A program made the position numbers and the translations under genes. Below, piece by piece: positions 6,557 to 9,506 of a stretch of 9,506 nt of DNA. The notes beneath the pieces were generated by a model. The model did no database searches, had not been told where the DNA came from, and was given only the letters and a program-made list of their open reading frames with translations. Every line of letters starts with the position of its first letter. Positions within the stretch are counted from its first letter, which is position 1. This DNA comes from Paludibacter sp. (GTDB lineage: Bacteria > Bacteroidota > Bacteroidia > Bacteroidales > Paludibacteraceae): positions 1 through 9,506 of the forward strand of contig JAUSNQ010000096.1 in assembly GCA_030655595.1 (NCBI GenBank). The letters are read 5' to 3'.

Positions 6557-7705
6557 TTACTCAAAATAATTCAACACCTCAAACCCACCCTCTTTCAAAT
6601 AAGTTTCCTTCTTCATCAATTTCACATCCGCCTTCATCATGTCTTCAACCAATCCTTTCAAATCATACTCGGGTGTCCAGTTCAGTCTCGTGCGAGATTT
6701 TGTAGCGTCGCCGATTAACAAATCCACTTCAGTCGGACGGAAATAGGCGGCATCCACTTCCACAATCGGGGCTTTCACCTGTTTTAGTTTGTCCAGAAAT
6801 TCACCGCCGACTTCCCGGGCAAACACAGCCTCATCAATGGCAGAGATGTAACCTTTTTCAGCCACACCTTCGCCCTTGAAAGTGATTTCCACGCCAATCT
6901 CGGCAAAAGCCAGGCGCACAAATTCGCGTACAGCAGTCGTAACACCGGTGGCAATCACATAATCATCGGGTTCATCTTGCTGCAAAATCAGGTACATGGC
7001 CAGCACGTAATCCTTCGCATGTCCCCAGTCGCGCTGCGACGATAAATTACCCAGGAACAACTTATCCTGCATACCCATGGCAATGCGCGCAGCAGCACGG
7101 GTAATTTTGCGGGTTACGAAAGTCTCACCACGCAAGGGCGATTCATGATTAAACAAAATACCATTGCTGGCATGCATTTTATAAGCTTCGCGGTAATTCA
7201 CGGTAATCCAGTACGCATACATCTTGGCAACCGCATAAGGCGAACGGGGATAAAACGGCGTTTTTTCCGTCTGTGGAATTTCCTGCACCAAGCCATACAA
7301 TTCCGAAGTCGAAGCCTGATAAATCTTGGTTTTTTCGATTAAACCCAATAACCTCACCGCTTCGAGCAACCTCAATGTTCCAATACCATCAGCATTAGCC
7401 GTATATTCGGGCGTATCGAAACTCACCTTCACATGACTCATGGCTGCCAAATTATAAATCTCATCGGGCTGTGTTTCCTGGATGATGCGGGTGAGGTTCA
7501 TCGAATCGGTCATGTCGCCATAATGCAAAATGAGTTTGCGGTTATCCACATGCGGATCCTGATATAAATGGTCGATTCGGTCGGTATTGAAGAGCGACGA
7601 GCGGCGTTTTAAACCGTGTACGGTATATCCTTTTTTAAGTAGTAATTCGGCGAGATAGGCGCCATCCTGACCGGTAATACCGGTGATAAGAGCAACTTTA
7701 TTCAT
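6557..7705 (-). CDS. gmd: GDP-mannose 4,6-dehydratase
   Basis: First committed step to GDP-L-fucose (and other GDP-deoxysugars): dehydrates GDP-D-mannose to GDP-4-keto-6-deoxy-D-mannose with bound NADP. 382 residues, close to the family norm. The N terminus has GITGQDG (9-15) followed by the typical [19 protein letters not shown]. The catalytic set is T133 and E135 in STSELYG, Y157 and K161 in YAVAK. The nucleotide-binding segment [19 protein letters not shown] and the [10 protein letters not shown] segment are intact. The ATG at 7705 starts right before the Rossmann strand. It leads a two-gene unit with fcl 7 bp downstream, and has its own promoter in the 89-bp gap after wecB. No anomalies seen. 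Confidence 0.97.
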   Translation of the reverse strand: MNKVALITGITGQDGAYLAELLLKKGYTVHGLKRRSSLFNTDRIDHLYQDPHVDNRKLILHYGDMTDSMNLTRIIQETQPDEIYNLAAMSHVKVSFDTPEYTANADGIGTLRLLEAVRLLGLIEKTKIYQASTSELYGLVQEIPQTEKTPFYPRSPYAVAKMYAYWITVNYREAYKMHASNGILFNHESPLRGETFVTRKITRAAARIAMGMQDKLFLGNLSSQRDWGHAKDYVLAMYLILQQDEPDDYVIATGVTTAVREFVRLAFAEIGVEITFKGEGVAEKGYISAIDEAVFAREVGGEFLDKLKQVKAPIVEVDAAYFRPTEVDLLIGDATKSRTRLNWTPEYDLKGLVEDMMKADVKLMKKETYLKEGGFEVLNYFE

Positions 7706-7737
7706 ATGTTGGTGTTAAAGGTGATTATAATGAAGTA

Positions 7738-7745
7738 CAAATGTA
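7738..7745 (-). promoter_or_regulatory. Predicted -7 element of gmd-fcl promoter
   Basis: The minus strand reads TACATTTG, an exact TAnnTTTG match, placing the transcript start about 25 nt before the gmd ATG. No clear TTG lies 19-21 bp upstream (only TTC at 21 bp), so the -33 element is weak. It implies gmd-fcl can be expressed independently of wecB. Confidence 0.5.
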
Positions 7746-7794
7746 GCAAATAATTTAGATTACATTGAATATTTTTAAACCTAGACAATCAACT

Positions 7795-9012
7795 CTAAAC
7801 ATAAGAAACAATTCGCTCGACACACCGCGTCGCGGTTTCCCCATCCCACAATTCGGGGCGTTGCGGTTGACGGTTAGCAGCCAGGGCAATGCGGTATTCT
7901 TCGCGGATGCGGTTGATATTATTACCCACCAGTACGCTAGCACCACCATGTTCCTTGAGGGTTATGGGACGTTCGGTATTCCAGCGCATTGTGAGACAAG
8001 GAGTTCCCAGTACACAACACTCTTCCTGCAAACCCCCGCTATCGGTCAGCATGATGGTAGCCGACATGTTTAAGCGCAACATTTCGTGGTAACCGATGGG
8101 ATTGAGGAGAATCAGATTTGGAGTGGAGGCAGCTTTCGCCCACAGTCCGAAATGCTGTAACATCTTTTGTGTACGTGGATGGATGGACCAGATGATTGGC
8201 ATCTCTTTGGTTACCTCATCGACAAAAAAGTCAAGAATAGCACCTAATATCTCCTTTTGATCCACATTCGACGGACGGTGGAGAGTGCAAACAGCAAAAG
8301 GTCGGCCGGTTCCATGCATTGCCGCTCCCCAGTCGCCCGAAGGCGGAGTTTGAGTTCCCTCAATAATATTTTCAGCGATGATATTTTCGATATAGAGTTG
8401 GGCTGCTTTAGCCCGGTTACTTTCCAGCGTATCAATCATGATGTTGCCCACAAAGCCAATTTGCTTTTCGGGCACACCTTCGAGGCGTAAATTTTCGCTC
8501 GACATGCGATCGGGGGTCAATAACAAATCACTCAGGCGGTCGGTCACCAGCCGGTTGATTTCCTCGGGCATGGTCATGTCGCCACTGCGCAGTCCTGCTT
8601 CGATGTGGCAGACATTGATATTCAGTTTTTTGGCAGTCACCGAGCAAGCCAGTGTAGCATTCACATCACCGACCACCACAACCCAGTCAGGTTTTTCATC
8701 CAGGCATACCTTTTCAAAAGCAATCATGGTATTCCCTACCTGTTCGGCATGCGAGCCCGAGCCAACTTCCAGGTTGATATCCGGATCGGGAATGTTCAGC
8801 GAACGAAAGAAAGATTCCGACATGCGTACATCGTAGTGCTGACCAGTGTGAACGAGGATGTGGGCGATACTTTCGACCCCCTGTTCCTCGAAGGGAGAGT
8901 TTGATTCCGGCGTGTTGGTTGTAAGTTGTTGGTTATATGTTGCAATGGCCTTGATAAAAGGCGCGATTTTCATAAAATTGGGACGAGCGCCGACGACTGA
9001 GATAATTTTCAT
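7795..9012 (-). CDS. wecB: Non-hydrolysing UDP-GlcNAc 2-epimerase with two inserted segments
   Basis: Cytoplasmic enzyme interconverting UDP-GlcNAc and UDP-ManNAc. 405 residues against about 370-385 for most relatives. Motifs in order: VGARPNFMKIAP (7-18), HTGQHYD (55-61), GDVNATLAC (115-123) with D116, HIEAGLRSGDMTMPEEINR (136-154) with E138 and E151, GNIMIDTLES, the loop TLHRPSNVD with H245, and DSGGLQEEC. The GARPNF and HIEAGLRSGD motifs fit WecB rather than the related UDP-FucNAc 2-epimerase FnlC. The extra length sits in two places, residues about 27-48 and 211-235, where two copies of the same GC-rich palindromic DNA element are found; both spare the catalytic motifs, so the enzyme is probably active. 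The start lies 6 bp after the glycosyltransferase stop, so they are co-transcribed. No WecC dehydrogenase is in the window. Confidence 0.93.
   Translation of the reverse strand: MKIISVVGARPNFMKIAPFIKAIATYNQQLTTNTPESNSPFEEQGVESIAHILVHTGQHYDVRMSESFFRSLNIPDPDINLEVGSGSHAEQVGNTMIAFEKVCLDEKPDWVVVVGDVNATLACSVTAKKLNINVCHIEAGLRSGDMTMPEEINRLVTDRLSDLLLTPDRMSSENLRLEGVPEKQIGFVGNIMIDTLESNRAKAAQLYIENIIAENIIEGTQTPPSGDWGAAMHGTGRPFAVCTLHRPSNVDQKEILGAILDFFVDEVTKEMPIIWSIHPRTQKMLQHFGLWAKAASTPNLILLNPIGYHEMLRLNMSATIMLTDSGGLQEECCVLGTPCLTMRWNTERPITLKEHGGASVLVGNNINRIREEYRIALAANRQPQRPELWDGETATRCVERIVSYV
8321..8353. repeat. Palindromic element copy 2 inside wecB
   Basis: The core 8325-8349 reads CTCCCCAGTCGCCCGAAGGC then GGAGT on the plus strand, with GTCGCC...GGCGG-type dyad symmetry around CCCGAAGGC. 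It matches copy 1 (8876-8904) at 21 of 29 positions, including a shared GAGTTTGA end. On the coding strand it gives TPPSGDWGA (residues 222-230), placed in a loop between GNIMIDTLES and TLHRPSNVD where relatives are shorter. The frame differs from that of copy 1. Confidence 0.6.
8876..8904. repeat. Palindromic element copy 1 inside wecB
   Basis: The plus strand reads ACCCCCTGTTCCTCGAAGGG then AGAGTTTGA. It is similar to copy 2 over 29 bp (21 identities). Coding-strand product is SNSPFEEQGV, within an insertion (residues about 27-48) between the first helix and HTGQHYD. It is preceded on the coding strand by a low-complexity stretch with two ACCAACA copies around ACTTACA (about 8910-8932), encoding NQQLTTN. 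Confidence 0.6.
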
Positions 9013-9018
9013 AACTAA

Positions 9019-9506
9019 TTAATTCTTTTTGGATGCAACTGCTTCAATAAGATTTAACATTTTCACAGCTAGCTTTTTACGATCAAAATCATGGGACAGC
9101 TTGTAACACCCTTCTTTAATTGCTTGTATATCTGTTTGAGCAGAAAAAAGCAATTCTACTTTCTCTATAAAATCATTTTCGTTTTCGGGTTCGTAATACA
9201 AACCAACATTATACTTTTCTACAATTCCACGAGCTTCCCCATCAACTCCAAGTAGAATGGGAACTTGCATGGCTGTTGTTTCAAAAATTTTCGACGGAAT
9301 AACCGTTTTAAATAAATCACTTTTGCGCAGGTTTATGATGGCTGCATCCAATATACTCAAGAAATCAACGACATCCTTTTTAGGAACTGATCCCAGCAGC
9401 GTAACATTCGTTAATTCATCCAGCTCAACTTGCTTAAGCAAATTATCTTTCTCAGCCCCATCACCAAGAAAAATAAAATGAATAAAAGGATGCGTTTCTT
9501 TCATCC
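9019..9506 (-). CDS. Glycosyltransferase GT-B, family 4-like, C-terminal part
   Basis: Only the last 162 or so residues are in the window; the open frame continues past 9506, so the first methionine seen (9504) is very likely internal. This is the donor-sugar-binding half of a GT-B enzyme (glycosyl transferases group 1, GT4). It opens with FIHFIFLGDGAEKDNLL, the usual strand-loop for the nucleotide-sugar site, then NVTLLGSVPKKDVVDFL, then FKTVIPSKIFETTAMQVPIL with the EX7E-like acidic region, and GVDGEARGIVEKYNVGLYYEPEN. The pattern resembles the WbuB-like group of O-antigen and capsule transferases, some of which add N-acetyl-fucosamine; donor and acceptor cannot be told from this fragment. 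It precedes wecB by 6 bp in the same operon. Confidence 0.88.
   Translation of the reverse strand, partial: MKETHPFIHFIFLGDGAEKDNLLKQVELDELTNVTLLGSVPKKDVVDFLSILDAAIINLRKSDLFKTVIPSKIFETTAMQVPILLGVDGEARGIVEKYNVGLYYEPENENDFIEKVELLFSAQTDIQAIKEGCYKLSHDFDRKKLAVKMLNLIEAVASKKN

Noticed and set aside
6550..6564. Upstream TTG start for fcl at 6564
   Set aside because: It would overlap gmd and add five residues before the family's usual start; the ATG at 6549 is preferred.
7765..8904. Several plus-strand open frames opposite wecB and the other sugar genes
   Set aside because: Antisense shadows of strongly conserved minus-strand genes, without recognisable motifs or promoter signals.
7795..9012. Annotation of the 2-epimerase as FnlC/WbjD (UDP-FucNAc pathway), suggested by the adjacent WbuB-like transferase
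   Set aside because: Motifs GARPNFMKIAP, HTGQHYD and HIEAGLRSGDMTMPEE fit WecB; FnlC-type proteins carry GTRPEIIRL and HMEAGNRCFDQRVPEE as I recall them. No fnlA or fnlB is present.

Overview
The window is part of a surface-polysaccharide (capsule, O-antigen or exopolysaccharide) locus. It most likely comes from a Bacteroidota (Bacteroidales-like) genome. The evidence is the protein flavour, the near absence of Shine-Dalgarno sequences, and several good matches to the Bacteroidota promoter (TTG, about 19-21 bp, TAnnTTTG) exactly where promoters are expected. The genus cannot be fixed from the sequence.

Two blocks of minus-strand nucleotide-sugar genes flank a plus-strand island. Right block, in transcription order: the C-terminal end of a GT-B glycosyltransferase (9019-9506, runs off the window), a UDP-GlcNAc 2-epimerase (wecB, 7795-9012), then behind its own promoter GDP-mannose 4,6-dehydratase (gmd, 6557-7705) and GDP-L-fucose synthase (fcl, 5479-6549). 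Left block: UDP-glucose 6-dehydrogenase (ugd, 755-2092) and a UDP-glucuronate 4-epimerase-like enzyme (1-639, 3' end outside the window). Together they would supply UDP-ManNAc, GDP-L-fucose, UDP-GlcA and probably UDP-GalA for one glycan.

The plus-strand island (about 2.2-5.43 kb) interrupts this sugar cluster. It holds a hipB-hipA-type toxin-antitoxin pair (2284-3775), a 391-bp AT-rich intergenic region, and an AAA_14/DUF4143 ATPase (4167-5429). Each unit has its own Bacteroidota-type promoter. The ATPase and its upstream region look more AT-rich than the sugar genes, which fits acquired cargo, but no transposase, integrase or convincing target-site duplication is visible.

The least expected signals are small DNA structures. 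(1) Two copies of a roughly 29-bp GC-rich, imperfectly palindromic element lie inside wecB; both keep the gene open but are read in different frames, like in-frame palindromic element insertions. (2) Three iteron-like 23-bp direct repeats, followed by a near-perfect palindrome with a third half-site, lie upstream of the ATPase. (3) A three-hairpin REP-like element sits between ugd and the epimerase. (4) Inverted repeats overlap the hipBA promoter. I see no clearly new multi-gene system; the repeats inside wecB and the structured DNA upstream of the ATPase are the best leads.
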